NCBI GenBank assembly: GCA_003615045.1
Contig: ML014131.1
Coordinates: forward strand, 1 to 64,000
DNA from: Caulochytrium protostelioides
Taxonomy: Eukaryota; Chytridiomycota; Caulochytriomycetes; Caulochytriales; Caulochytriaceae
Length of the DNA stretch: 64,000 bases
Direction of reading: 5' to 3'
The notes under the pieces are model-generated. The model was not told where the DNA came from, did not search any database, and was given only the letters and a program-made list of their open reading frames with translations. Positions 42,801 to 53,410 of this stretch are shown piece by piece. The position numbers and the translations under genes were made by a program. Numbering within the stretch: position 1 is the stretch's first letter; each line of letters begins with the position of its first letter.

Positions 42801-44377
42801 GAGGCGGACTCGACAAACGTGATGAACGCGCAATTCTTTTCCTCGAGCATGCGCGCCGTCTCGATCGCCCCCGACTTGATGTAGTTGAGCACCTCGTTCA
42901 TCGTCGTTCCCGGGCGCAGGTTGCCCACGTAGATCGTGCGGTGGTGCGGGCCCTTCGGCCCGGTATTCAGATCGGGCTCTTCGGCCGCCGGATGCGACGG
43001 CGGCAATGGCGCCGGATGGCCCGCGCTCGTCGCCAACATCGACGACGACGTCGCCACGGACGACGACGCCGACGACAGCGGCGTCAAGCTCACGGAACCC
43101 GTCGTGCTGGACGGCGTGGAAAGCCCCGACGGCGTGGAAAGCCCCGACGGCGTCGAAAGCCCCGACGGCGTCGAAAGGCCGGACGGCGTCAGGGCGCCGC
43201 CGCCGCTTGCGAGACTCATCTGGCCCAGGTCATGAGTGATCGCGTGCAGCGCGGAGCACGAGTGCGAGCGGTTGAGGTGCGGCTGGGCGGGCGGCGCATG
43301 GCCGCCGCCGGCGTGCTGGGCCATCAGCCGCGTCGCCGCGAGGTGCGGCAGCGGGAGGCCCGCTACGGCGCTCGACGTCGGCGTCGCGGGCGGCGTCAGC
43401 GTGCCGTTGTGGAACGCGGCGGCGCCGTGCGACGCGCTCGGCGTCGTGGCGCCGTGCGGCGCGGCGTGGACCGCGGCGCCCGAGGGCGTGGCGCCCGCGA
43501 CGGCGGCCGAGGCCGAGGGCCAACCGCGCGCCGCGGCGATCGCTGGGCCCGCGGGCCGGCCGTCGTTCCAGGACGCGACGGGCGCGCGGCGCGGCGTCGG
43601 CAGCATGGCGGCGTGGGCCTCCGACGCCACATCCAGCGCACTGTTCATGCCCGCGGACAGCGCGGGTCCCGGGCGATGGAGATGGGCGTGCGCTTGGGGG
43701 CTGGACGCCGCGTTCAGGTAAGCCGGATGCGAGGCGGCGGGCTGCGAGGCGGTGTGCGCGGCCGCGGCGCCGTGCTGGCTCTTGGACACGTGTCCGAGCG
43801 GCCCGCCGAAGCTGCTGACGTGGGCGGTGCTGCTGTGCGCGTGCGCATGGCCGTGGGCGGCGACGGCGGTCGCGGGGGCGTGGTGCAGCGACGGGTACAC
43901 CGAGGCATGGCTCGCGCTGCGGTGAAGCTGGTGCGGCGGCATCGGCGGCGCGTGGAGCTTCTGCGGCGACGCATAGTGCGGCAGTGGCTGGGCCGGCTGC
44001 GACGCGCCATAGCCAGCGGCGGTGGCGATCAGGGATCTTGAGGCCAGGGCTGCGGCGGCCGTGGTCGCCGCAGCGAGCGGGACGAGCGGCGGGGCAGCAT
44101 CGTAGTCGTCGGCGAAGCCGTAGCCGTGGCTCGGAAACTCCGACGCGACGCTGTGCGGTCCCGGCGCGATCGTGACGGCCGCGGGGCCGCCGGTCGTGAG
44201 GCCGGGCAGGCGCAGCCGCGCGCGGGTATGGTGGCCGTGACCCGTGGGCTGCGCGACGACGGCAGTGGCAGCGGTGGTCGCGAGCCCCGGCGGCGCTTTG
44301 ATGTCGGCGGCCGCGGCCGACGCCGCGGTGGGCGCGGGCGACGGCGAAGCGGCGGGCGACGACGACGGCGAGAGCAT
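39872..44377 (-). CDS. Nrd1-type RNA-binding protein with four RRMs, 1,501 aa
   Basis: Single exon from ATG 44377 (MLSPSSSPAASPSP). The first 470 residues are Ala/His/Ser/Pro-rich and disordered, including a GLSTPS hexapeptide repeat near 397-422. Four RRMs follow. RRM1 starts TIYVGNLRPGT (near 479), RRM2 RNVFIGNVDEG (near 567), RRM3 RTVYIGGIHPD (near 800) and RRM4 RNVYIGGADDA (near 891). Each odd RRM is followed by GWGKPT and each even RRM by YGKDRC, so the protein is a duplicated two-RRM module. This arrangement matches fission yeast Nrd1 (Msa2), which binds mRNAs and controls entry into sexual differentiation. A post-transcriptional regulator is inferred. The last 500 residues are His/Ala/Ser-rich with many His-His runs. 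It is nearly three times the yeast protein's length, all from low-complexity sequence. Confidence 0.88.
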   Translation of the reverse strand: MLSPSSSPAASPSPAPTAASAAAADIKAPPGLATTAATAVVAQPTGHGHHTRARLRLPGLTTGGPAAVTIAPGPHSVASEFPSHGYGFADDYDAAPPLVPLAAATTAAAALASRSLIATAAGYGASQPAQPLPHYASPQKLHAPPMPPHQLHRSASHASVYPSLHHAPATAVAAHGHAHAHSSTAHVSSFGGPLGHVSKSQHGAAAAHTASQPAASHPAYLNAASSPQAHAHLHRPGPALSAGMNSALDVASEAHAAMLPTPRRAPVASWNDGRPAGPAIAAARGWPSASAAVAGATPSGAAVHAAPHGATTPSASHGAAAFHNGTLTPPATPTSSAVAGLPLPHLAATRLMAQHAGGGHAPPAQPHLNRSHSCSALHAITHDLGQMSLASGGGALTPSGLSTPSGLSTPSGLSTPSGLSTPSSTTGSVSLTPLSSASSSVATSSSMLATSAGHPAPLPPSHPAAEEPDLNTGPKGPHHRTIYVGNLRPGTTMNEVLNYIKSGAIETARMLEEKNCAFITFVESASAHKFMLDYAAFRLKIEGQDVKIGWGKPTPLPPQLTSEVATGASRNVFIGNVDEGVTEAHLRHAFSFFGAIDEVDLLSAKRIAFVHMMSLSAAIRAVAVLSQDAEWRHRRLFYGKDRCAPAVRRSSLLVCMDSPAPLTGMHGPSGGVGPSGLPHGAMAVAPMGSLLATGPAARRQLLGDGVGDGLHGTHGHGHGAHGHSSHGGAHGGSGGGVDLAQPDAYRALHIRSLPPPGELADMAHGGHIINLGQTANPGVGSNGLRSGMLQSVVYQNHLPLNRTVYIGGIHPDATTKDLCDVIRGGLLQRIKYFSDKSIAFVTFVDPQAAANFYDRCYADGFLLRNKRTKVGWGKPTTLAPIIASIVAQNGSRNVYIGGADDAITEDRLRHDFGEFGTIELINLVPEKNIAFVNFTDILASTRAIEVIKTFPFYAPYKINYGKDRCANPPRTVLRSAPVSPLLPPASRGHELEAGGAPGSLRMPQPPLHPGAHASHAQHHDGHHHGYGHPQHHEDRMDHAADGALDHDVAADHGMADPYAGHVHHASAHVSPHHASHLPHHAQHHTHSHPHQHHTHQAAYPMRKHHELKEHGVDEIAARHGGGARAAVHHAATPPPPHPMRSASHLSLAAVSGHGAAPPSAAMAPHASAYHHGYSHSAPTSPELRAQPAPRHAHVATGHRGHPQPHHLLHVPSHHHHYAHHHLQAVSTAAAASVSMAAAATAAPLLGAPSSLTDPNGLPALNSRLSSVFGIRASTPSPTASHGMPSVTSPIMRPLSAYPALSTKATPSHGIGSGNGGPGYYATHAMPLRSQAAPAQHQPHHHAHAHLAHHRDGTDANDDGSLLSHAGTLAAHPHHPHRVASPRLSHPKQLAHHDAGVLPTFAPSSPAAHLRDGADADDLDEEQLAGMAYLYQQDILESERQHSASASGMRLLRGLVGGDGSGNGSTTGNGAPTTAAAATAHAHAHAHAHPQLASSWLHRDLA
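43110..43190. repeat. 18-bp coding repeat (GLSTPS) in the four-RRM gene
   Basis: Four and a half near-perfect 18-bp units (GACGGCGTGGAAAGCCCC on the plus strand). They read in frame on the minus strand as Gly-Leu-Ser-Thr-Pro-Ser. Units differ mainly at one third-codon position. Confidence 0.92.
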
Positions 44378-46536
44378 CGCGCGAGCGGCTCACGGCCGGC
44401 TCAGGGAGACCGGCTCGCGGAGAGGGGTCGTGCGGGCCGAACAGAATCAGCGACGGTGACGGCGACGGCGGCTGGAGGCGACGGAGCGTCAGGAGAAGCG
44501 ACACGCGAGGGGCCGTCACGCCCGCGGTGGGCTTCTAGCAACGAGCGGGGCCGTGGTGCATGAGACGGCAGAATGGCGAGATCGGCGTTTGGCGTTCCGC
44601 GTGCGGGGAGTGAAGAGCGGAGTTGGTGAACGGCAGGATAGCCACGAACAATCGTATCACAAAAGGGATATCGAGAAGAGGGACCAATGTCGAATGACGA
44701 CGGATCGATGGGGGACGTCGATGCACACCGGACGCGAGGGGTAAGGGCAGAAGGTGCCGGGTATCCTAGTGAGCTGCGAACAGGCGAAGCTCACCAACAG
44801 CAATGCGCGTCGTCGTTGTTGTTGTTGTTGTTGTCGTCGTTGTTGTCGTTGCTGGGAGAGGTCTGGGTCCGGGGAGGGACTGAGGCGGAGCGGTGTCGTC
44901 ATGCAACCTAAGCCTTATCCGCCGGGTCTGTTCTAACAGTGCCCTGTGCCGCGTCGCTTCGCATCGGTCTGCCCACATCCGTCCTACCGCATGCGCCGTG
45001 CTGCCGCCGCCATGGTCCTGGTCCCCGACAGCACCAACGTTCATACCTTTGACGCCATGCTGCTGCGCTGCGGGAGTTGCTGCTCGTCGCAGGCTGGCGG
45101 CGCCGGGGGCCCGTGCACCCCGGAAGGGCGAGCGCCGGCTCGGCCCTGCGGAGCGTCCCTCCGCGGACACCGGCTTCCACACGCGCCGGCCAGGTTCGGA
45201 GGCGCGCGAGCGGGGATTGGCCAGACCGTACCAAGGCGCGATTGATGCGATGCGATGCGATGCCATGCCATGCCAGGCCAAGCCATGCCATGCCATGCAA
45301 TGCAATGCGATGCAATGCGATGCAATGCCATGCAACACGCCGTCGCGACGGGCCGCGCACCCCCCCTTGGGGACGGAGGCCGCGGGGCTACCCCGAACGG
45401 GCGCTCGAGAGAGTGTGAGACGGCGCAGCGTCTACCACGCCACCTCATCTCCGCGAAAAAACCCATACAACACCAGAAAGGAAGAAGCGGCGGTTGCGTA
45501 GACAGAAGCAGGCGGGGACGTCGGTCGTGTGCCGCGACGGGCGGCGCCGCGCCGCAGTCAGTGGAGACGCGTCGCATCGATGTTGTGGTCAGCCAGCGTC
45601 GGTCGGTCGACGAATGACCACATTCCGGCCGATGCCGACTTGGCGCCTCCGAGCCTGGGCGGCGTCCGCGACCCGGGCATCCGAGGCTTCGCAGGCATCG
45701 CGCGCCCTTCGGGCTGCTCACATGGGGACGCGCCGCGGGCAAGGCGCCGCGCGTGCTGCGGAAGCATGCTTGTCTCGGCACTGCGGTGGCGTGCGCAGCC
45801 GTGCGGAGTCGCCGCGAAGGCCCCGCGGTCGGCGTGGGCCGAGCACCCGGCGACGGTCCGCAGAGGGGAGTGCCAATTGAGAAAATTATACCGGAAAAGC
45901 CGGTGGAGAGAGGGCTCTTGCCGACGATACTGGTCGCCGCGCTCGGGACGAGGAAGGCCCACTCGCTTTGTTTTTCTGTGCGAAAAAAAAAAGGGAGAGA
46001 GAGGGGAACGTCGGCAAGGCAGGACGATGGGGACACGCGTGCTTCGATGCGGCGTGGTGTCGATGCCGTCTGGACACAGCACGGCACGGCACGGTCCAGC
46101 TCGTCATGGGCATGGGAGGCCCGCCGATGAATACCCATACTCCGAGACAGGCACATCCCCCGAGAAGGCGGGTTCACGAACCTATTAAGCCCGATGATGC
46201 CTTGGGTGGCGGAGGGATCCAAGGCCGGATCCAAGGCAGATGTCAGCCGAGATGGGCCCGGTCTTGCACGCACGCTCCGCAAATGGACACAAACACGGAT
46301 GCGGGTCAAAAGAAGGATGGCCGATCCGAGAATTTTTGGAGGAAAGGCAGGCATCGTGTCGGCTGAATCCCAGATGGGTGCCTATGAACATGCTGCCTAT
46401 CACGTCAATGATGTCAATTCCCTTGAGGCCTCGTTGCATCGGGCACCCCTGCATCTGCATCTTGATGCTCTGGATGGATGATGCGGATATATAGTCGGAT
46501 TGATGAATAGATTTAACAAAAAGCAGCATTCTATGT
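44378..46536. other. Intergenic region upstream of the four-RRM gene
   Basis: About 2.2 kb without a convincing gene. It contains a TTG/TCG-rich microsatellite-like run at about 44813-44850 and the ATGCN array at 45243-45338. The part from about 46300 to 46536 is AT-richer and should be the 3' flank of the asparaginyl-tRNA synthetase gene. Confidence 0.5.
45243..45338. repeat. 5-bp ATGCN tandem array
   Basis: About 19 pentamers (ATGCG, ATGCC, ATGCA variants) arranged in blocks of like units. Non-coding. Confidence 0.9.
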
Positions 46537-48500
46537 TTAAGGCAAGCAGCGGCCCATGAAGCGCGGGTACAAGCAGGTCTCGCGGACCGACCAGCGGTTG
46601 AGCAGCCACGCGAGGAAGCGCTCGATGCCCAGCCCGAAGCCACCGTGCTCGCAGGTGCCGTACAGTCGCTGGTCAAGGTAGAAGCCGTAGGCCTTTGGAT
46701 CGATGTCGTTCGCCTTCATGGCGGCCATGAGCTGGTCGTGGTCTGTCATACGCATGGACCCGCCGACGATCTCGCCGACGCCGGGCATCAACACGTCAAC
46801 GCTCTCGGTCAGTGTCTTCTCAATGTCGCAGCGGCGCATGTAGAAGGCCTTGATGCCCGCCGGGAAGTGGGTGAGCAGGATAGGCTCGTTGATGGCGTCG
46901 GTCATGCGGCGCTCGGGGGCCTCCGGGATATCGTCGTTCTCGGTGTAGAAGGACCCGTCGTCCTTGGTGATGTTGTGCTCGCGCAGGTACGCCACGGCGT
47001 CAGCGTGGGTCATGCGCTTGAACGGCTTCTGCGGGGCCTTGAAGTCCGGGTTGAGCTCCTTGATTGCGGCAGCGGCCACGGGGTTGGCGAGGACCTCCTC
47101 AATGACCTGAACGACCATGTCCTCGAGCAGGGTCAGGAGGTCCTCGAAGTTGATGAAGGCCATCTCGGCTTCGAGGTGGGTGTATTCGCTCAAGTGGCGG
47201 CGGGTGAGCGAGCGCTCGGCGCGGAAGGACTCGGACATGCAGTACACGTCGCCGAGGGCGGGCAGGCACGTCTCGAGATAGAGCTGCGAGGATTGGGTCA
47301 GGTAGGCGGGCTCGCCGTAGTAGTCGAACGAGAACAGCGTCGAGCCGCCCTCGACCTGGGACTGGACCATGAGCGGCGGCGTGACTTCCGTCATCTGACG
47401 GCGGTCAAAGAAGTTGCGGAACGCGCGCAGCACGATGGCGCGCGTGCGCAGGACCTGCGAGGTGACGTCGCCGCGCAGCACGAGGTGCCGCTGGTCGAGC
47501 AGTAGGTCGGGCCCGGCGTCCGGGGTGATCCGGTTGGTGATGGCCAGGTCGCCGCCAGGGGCCTTGCCGACGACCTCCCAGTAGTCGGCCTGCAGCTCGT
47601 GGCCGCCGGGCGCGCTCTTGCCCTCGGGCAGCGCCGTGAGCGTGCCGACGACGCGGACGGTCGACTCGAGCGTGAGCGTCAGCGCGTCGTACGTCTCAAC
47701 CAGCTTGCCGCTGAGCACGCACTGCATCTGGGCGCGGCCGTCGCGCAGCCACAGGAAGGTCATGCCCTTCTGCGCGCGCAGGCGGTGCACCCAGCCGAAG
47801 ACCTCGATGCGCTGGCCGCGGCGCGGCGTCGCGACGTCGGCGCTCAGCCCGGTGCGCACGGCCTTCGGCAGCGAGGCGTCCTCCGTCAGCACGACGGCCT
47901 TGGAGGCCTCGAGCCGCGCAGCCTCGTCGGCAGCGCGCTGCGCCTCTGCCGCGGCGACGTCGCCGGCCTTTGCGGCCTTCTTCTTGGCGAGCTCGAGCGC
48001 CTTCTGGGCCTTCTTGAGCCCGGCCTTGGGCGGCGCGCCGTACGTGTCGTCGGCGGTCTTGCGGTGGTGCAGGACGGCGGTCTCGAGCGCGCCGGCGGCC
48101 TCGGCGGCCGTCAGCGCCGCGAGCAGCGTCGCGAGCGGCGTCGTGGCCGAGCGGCCGTCGGCCGCGTCAGAGCCCGCGGCCTCGTCGATGTAGAATTCCA
48201 TGGCGGGACCTGTGTCAATCACACGCATCGTGAAATTACGGCGTGCGCCAGGTGTTCCATCATCACCATGCCACGCAACGCAACGCAACGCAATGACCAG
48301 GAGGGGAGATCCATCATTGCGCATGGGGCGGGCGCGGGTGAGGCAGAGCGCATGAGTCCATGAGCCAGATGACGTGGTGAGTATGTGAGCGCTGGGCCAA
48401 GAGGATCGCTGGCGGCTGGGTTGCTGGCCTCGTCTCCATCGGGTGTGGTGCCGCGATCAGCGACCCAGACGGTCGAGTCGGCGTTACCTTCGCTGGCCAT
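46537..48500 (-). CDS. DED81: Cytosolic asparaginyl-tRNA synthetase, two exons, 561 aa
   Basis: Exon 2 (48209-46537) carries the whole enzyme. A 13-nt first exon (48500-48488, ATGGCCAGCGAAG in a CCGCCACCATGG context) joins it over a 278-nt GTAACG...CAG intron. The join gives MASEGPAMEFYIDEAAGSD, in frame. An alternative is an unspliced start at ATG 48201 (MEFYIDEAAG, 554 aa). Parts: N-terminal extension, Lys/Ala-rich coiled coil (about 80-115), OB-fold anticodon-binding domain (IEVFGWVHRLRAQKGMTFLW), then the class II catalytic core. Motif 1 ends in EVTPPLMVQSQVEGG, motif 2 reads FRAERSLTRRHLSEYTHLEAE and motif 3 GGFGLGIERFLAWLL. The C-terminus CLYPRFMGRCLP is typical of AsnRS. It charges tRNA-Asn with asparagine using ATP in the cytosol. 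Confidence 0.95.
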
Positions 48501-48777
48501 GGTGGCGGGACGGATCGGGGGTGCCGGCGCGAGGGGAGCCAAACCGGGGCGGGACTGATGGATGTGGCGACCAAGCGGGCAGCGGGCGGCGTATAAGCGA
48601 AGCGGGCGGAGTCGTAACGGCCAGGACAGCGGCGAGAACGTGCGACGCGCAGGAGCAGGAGTCAAGCGAGGCAGAAGGGTGAGCCAGCGAGAAGAGCACG
48701 ACGCGCCGCCGAGCACAGCCGCCGACATGATATACACGACACCACGCGGACCCCAACGGCATCGACGACGACGACGA

Positions 48778-48808
<31 letters not shown>

Positions 48809-49482
48809 ATCGACGACGGTGGCGGCGACGGTGGCGGCGACGCGCACGTAGCAGCCGTACCAGCCGCAGCGAGCCACCGGGTACCCATCGCACCTTCTCG
48901 AGCAGTATCATTCATCGGACGACCGAGCGGCCTCCGCCGAAGGGACGGCCTCCGCGTGAGCGCCCCTTGCGCGCCACGGGGACCCGAGGCCGCCCGAGCC
49001 CCGCCGCGAGGCCCCCGGAGCGCCGTGCGGCATGGCCTGGCCGGCGGCGGCGGCGATGCGCGCGATAAGCGCGATAAGCACACCGGTCGTCGCCCCTTGC
49101 CGCCATGGCGCGGGCGCCACCGCGGCCGCACCCAGCGAAAGCACCTGGATGAGCCGCGGGCTCGCTTTCCTTTCTCGAGGGCGCAGGCGCAGACCCCGAC
49201 GCAGAGGCGCCGCGTTGCGGCATCCTGTGCCGCTCCCGCGCGACGGTGTCCAATGACTTTGGTCGAGGATGGGAACCATCAGTATGAGCCGTAACCAGAA
49301 TACGTGGATTGATGGGAAGAGAAAGAGAAAGAGAAGCTACAAAAAAGGCAAAGAAAAGAAACAACACAGGCTTGAGGGGGACATCGGCATCCGGTTGAGG
49401 GCGTGGATCGCCGCCTCCGGGCCCGAAGACTACAATAAAGAAGAGCTCCCGAGTTGGGAGGGAGGGACATGCGGCGATGCGA
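48501..49482. other. Intergenic region between AsnRS and CCT8
   Basis: Contains the AsnRS promoter side, a GGC-rich microsatellite (48779-48808) and the CCT8 3' flank. No gene is seen. Frames here are Arg/Pro/Ala-rich noise. Confidence 0.5.
48779..48808. repeat. (GGC)n microsatellite
   Basis: About ten GGC units, in the AsnRS upstream region. Imperfect GGCGACGGT repeats continue beyond it. Confidence 0.85.
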
Positions 49483-51361
49483 TTAGTCCTCCTCGTCCCA
49501 GTCCTGCTGCTGCTGCGGCTTCACCTTGGGGCCGCCGGCCTGCTTGCTCATGATGATCTGGTCCACCGAGAGGATGGTGAGCGCGGCCTGGGCGGCGAGC
49601 TTGACGGCCGAGCGCTTGACGTTGAGCACGTCGACGATGCCCGCGGCGACGCTGTCCAGCACGCCGGCCTCGACGGCCTCGATGTCGACGCCGGCGGTGG
49701 TCTGGCCGCTGGCGTGGGCGGCGTGGAGCTGGGCGAGCACTTCGGTGGCGTCGACGCCGGCGTTCTCGGCGAGGGTGCGCGGCACGACCTCGAGGGCCTG
49801 GGCGAAGGCCTTCATGGCGTACTGGCTGAGGCCGGCGGTCTTCTCGGCCAGCTGCGTGAGCCGGCGGGCGGCCTCAATTTCGGCGGCGCCGGCGCCGGCG
49901 ACGACGCGGCCGGCGCCCGTCTGGCCAGCCTCCTTGGCGATGGCCTTGATGGTGTTCACGCCGTCGTCGATGGCGCGTTCCAGATCGTCGATGCCGTTCT
50001 GGGTGCCGCCGCGCAGCACGATGGTCGACGTCTTGGTGCCCATGGCCTCCTGGCGGAAGACGGTGCAGCGGTCGGAGCCGATCTCGATGGCCTCGACGGC
50101 CGCGCAGCGGCCCATTTCTTCGGGCAGCGGCGCGCCGAGACGGGCGAGCGCGGTGGCGCCGATCACGCGGCACAGGCGGCGCAGATCGAACTTGGAGAGG
50201 ACCTTGATCGAGAGCATGTTGTAGCGGTCCAGGAAGTGCTGGGCGAGCTCGCCGACGCCGGAGCCGGTGACGACGACGTTAACGCCGGCGTCCGCGAGCT
50301 CCTTGAGGGCCGACTCGAGCTGGCGCTCCTCGCCCTTCGAGAAGTCCAGCAGCTCGCCGGCGTTGTGCAGGAGCACGGTGCCCTTCGTCTCGGTCTGGGA
50401 GATGTCCAGCGGGCAGGTGAACACGGCGACCTTGGCGTCGCGGACCGACTTGACAGTGCCCTCCGGCTGGCGGCCGAAGACCATGCCCTTGACGACGGTC
50501 GAGTGGTGGATCGAGCCGCCGAGAATCTTGACGACGCGGACCGAGTCGACGTTGAACGCCGCCGGGTTGGACGGCATCACGTGGAGCGAGGCGTCGACCA
50601 CGAGGTCCGCGAGGAAGCGCTCGTAGCCGTGCTGCTTCGAGGCCAGCGCGGACTGGACGACGGTGTGCAGGGCGACGCGGTTCGACGGGTCCTTCACGGC
50701 GGCGTCCGCCACGGCGAGCTCGTCAAGGACGGTCAGGGTCTTGGCGAGCGAGAGCGTGTAGCCGGCGATCACATCCGAGGGGTGGAGGCCCATGCGGAGC
50801 AGCTTCTCGGCCTGGCTGAGCAGCTCGCCGCCGAGCACGAGCACGAGGTTGGTGCCGTCACCCTGCTCGGCCTCCTGGCGCTGCGAGGCCATCACGAGCA
50901 GCTTGGCGGCCGGGTGCTGGATCTCGAGCTCGCGCACGATCGTCGCCGCGTCGCTCGTCACGAACAGCTTCTCCAGGTGGTTCACCACCAGCTTGTTGCG
51001 GCCGTTCGGGCCCAGCGACGTGCGGGTGATCTGCGCCATGTCGCGCGTGGCCTGGATATTGCGGTACACGGCCTCATCGAGACCTTGCGAGTGCTGGAGA
51101 ATCCCGCCGAGATCGGAGGCATGGCGATCGATGGAGCGATCAAGAAAAGATAAAAGAAAACGCGCGGTGAGTATCAGATACGATAAGACTGGGCGCGCGC
51201 GAGTGACAAGCTGCTGCCAGCGAGACCCGCTGCCCTGCTCGCTAGCGCGTGGCCCAGTGGGCACGCGCCACACGGGCGGCATCCGCGACGGCTCGATACG
51301 TTACCTGGTAGCCATCCTTGAGGAGCTGGGTGAACCCGCCCTTGGGAATCTTCATAGCCAT
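49483..51361 (-). CDS. CCT8: Cytosolic chaperonin CCT/TRiC subunit theta (CCT8), two exons, 555 aa
   Basis: Exon 1 (51361-51305) encodes MAMKIPKGGFTQLLKDGYQ. A 211-nt GTAACG...CAG intron joins it to exon 2 (51093-49483), starting HSQGLDEAVYRNIQATRD. This matches CCT8 across the join. ATP-site motifs are present: TSLGPNGRNK, the catalytic EQGDGTNLVLVL and GAGAAEIEAARRL, and the latter aligns with the GGGATEIE of human theta. INHLEKLFVT-type theta signature residues appear as VNHLEKLFVTSDAATIVREL. The C-terminus MSKQAGGPKVKP followed by an acidic tail is also theta-like. CCT8 is one of eight subunits in each ring of TRiC, which folds actin, tubulin and WD-repeat proteins. It is divergent from GET1 across 2.2 kb. 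Confidence 0.97.
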
Positions 51362-51676
51362 GGCGACGGATAATCTTTCAGGCGGCGATGGGGAGTATCG
51401 AACAGGGGGATATGGGCGACCGTATCGTGGCGGTCAGGGAGATTCGCAGACGGAGGAATCACACAGAAGGGCAGGAGGTGGGGAAGGGGAAGCAGGAAGC
51501 AAGGTCAAGATATATGAGGATATCGCGGGAGTGTCGGTGACAGCGGGTCCAGGCCACGAGTCAGCTCAGATACAGGAGCGCCATGAGCGTCGTCGGATGC
51601 CAAGCGATGCGACGCGTCCTCGAGCACATCGCCCTGATGACCCCGTCGAGGGCGCGGTCTGATAACCCATTCCATC

Positions 51677-51735
51677 GCATCTGGCATCTGGCATCTGGCA
51701 TCTCGCATCTCGCATCTAGCATCAAGCATCGACCA
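51677..51735. repeat. 7-bp GCATCTG-type tandem repeat
   Basis: Eight to nine units grading from GCATCTG to GCATCTC and GCATCAA. Non-coding, upstream of CCT8. Confidence 0.88.
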
Positions 51736-52057
51736 TCCGGCGTCGACGAGGCGCAACGACCGGCGCCACCGGCCGCTGAACCCGGCGGCCCCACGCGAGG
51801 GAGGACTCGGAGGACCCAGGGGATCCAAGCGGCGCGTCGCGCCACGGCGAGCCCGCGAATGAACCCTGGCTTGGCGTCGCCGGGGGTGCCCGACTGCTGG
51901 TGGCGACGGGCCGAGGCGAGGCCAGGCGCGAAGGGGCGCCGCGACGCCAAGCCGGCCGGGGGAGGACGGACGGCGGCCGCGAGACGGGAGAAGGGAGACG
52001 TCGGTGGCGCGCGTTGGTGGGCCAAGGCTCGTGCTGGTCGTGCTGCAGCTGCTGGTG

Positions 52058-52132
52058 GTGGTGGTCCTGGCCGTGGTCCTGGCCGTGGTCCGGGTCGTGG
52101 TCCGGGTCGTGGTCCTGGCCGTGGTCGTAGGC
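52058..52132. repeat. 12-bp GTGGTCCTGGCC tandem repeat
   Basis: About six copies, alternating CTGGCC and CGGGTC endings, between CCT8 and GET1. Non-coding in any credible model. Confidence 0.88.
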
Positions 52133-53362
52133 CTGCGAGACAAGGGGCTCGAGGGGTCAAACCCGAGGGAAAGGGGCGGGCAATGGCCAGGTGGCGAGGT
52201 GGCCACGGCGAGGTGGCCCATGGCGCCGCGCAAAGCCCAAGCAGGCCAGATCTTGCAGCCGCGTCCACGCTCGCCCATCAGACGGCATCGAGCGTGGCCT
52301 TGCTGGAGCCACGGTCGGGGCCGGCCGTCCACACCCACACATCGCTTCTGCGAGGCGAGGGATCCAATCAGAAGCAGCTATAGCGCCTGGGGGGCGGTCC
52401 TGCCAAGAGTCCGAAATACAGGGGGTCGCTACTTTCACCAACAGAGGCCCAGGCGAGCTGGGATTCGGTGCCGATCGGGAGGGCTCATCACGTGATCAAA
52501 GAAGTCGGACACGACCGGCATCGACGCCGATCATCATCGGTTGACTGGAGCGCGACAGAGTGGCGCGGCCGGCAGGGTGGCCCACGATGAATTGTAGCGC
52601 ATTCCACTAGGATGACCCAGCATTGTGTATTGTACGGTCGATTTTCATGTTCAGTGAAAACATTCAGCAGCAAACATGACTATTCAGAGAACGCATAATC
52701 CGCTGGGTATAGTCAACTTAGAAAAGTGGGAAGCCATCGATGCGGATCAGAAAAGGAGCATCGGGGTAGCTACAAATAAACCCGACAGAAAGAAATGCAT
52801 GCCATCTCGCATCAAACAGACTCGACAGCGAGTTTCCAAACCACGCTTTAAGCTCATCTCATCCTGGGGATGTGTCGGCGCTGTCGATAGTCACGGACGA
52901 GGTATGGATGGGTGCTGATCGTGCTCGTGAATGCGGCCACGAGCGCCGTTGCCCTCGCGACCTTCCATCTCCCATCATCGATGCGCGTGGGGTCCGCACC
53001 CCTGATCCGCGCGCCCCCCGGGACCGAGCCGCCGACCGCGCGCCCGTCCGTCCATGGCCGTCGGGGCCTTCGCCGCGCCCGGGCGTCCGTCTGAATGGCG
53101 GCGGCCCCGGCGGCGGCGGCCTCGCCCACGGCGGCCGCGCCGCGAGCCGACGCGTCGGCGACCCTCCCCGCCACGTGCCGCGCGTTCCTGCGCGGCCACG
53201 TGCGGCCGTCGTGATGCCTGATGCGGTGTTTCCCCACCAGCGGCGGCGGCCGCAGACTCATGAGAAGCGGTACGCGCGGTGGACGTCGCGCGACGTCGCG
53301 CCGCGCCGCGAAGGCCGCTCGGGGACGGCGCCGCGGCTCCCGTGCCCGTGACCGGCGCCCCC

Positions 53363-53410
53363 CGTCCGTCCGTCCGTCCGTCCGTCCGTCCGTCCGTCCG
53401 TCCGTCCGTC
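53363..53410. repeat. (CGTC)n tetranucleotide microsatellite
   Basis: About twelve perfect CGTC units, roughly 175 bp upstream of the GET1 start codon, so possibly in its promoter or 5' UTR. Confidence 0.95.

Noticed and set aside
49477-51153. Plus-strand frame opposite CCT8, with similar ones opposite RPT3 (14188-15603) and AsnRS (46645-47505)
   Set aside because: All follow the boundaries of well-identified genes on the other strand and have composition dictated by them.
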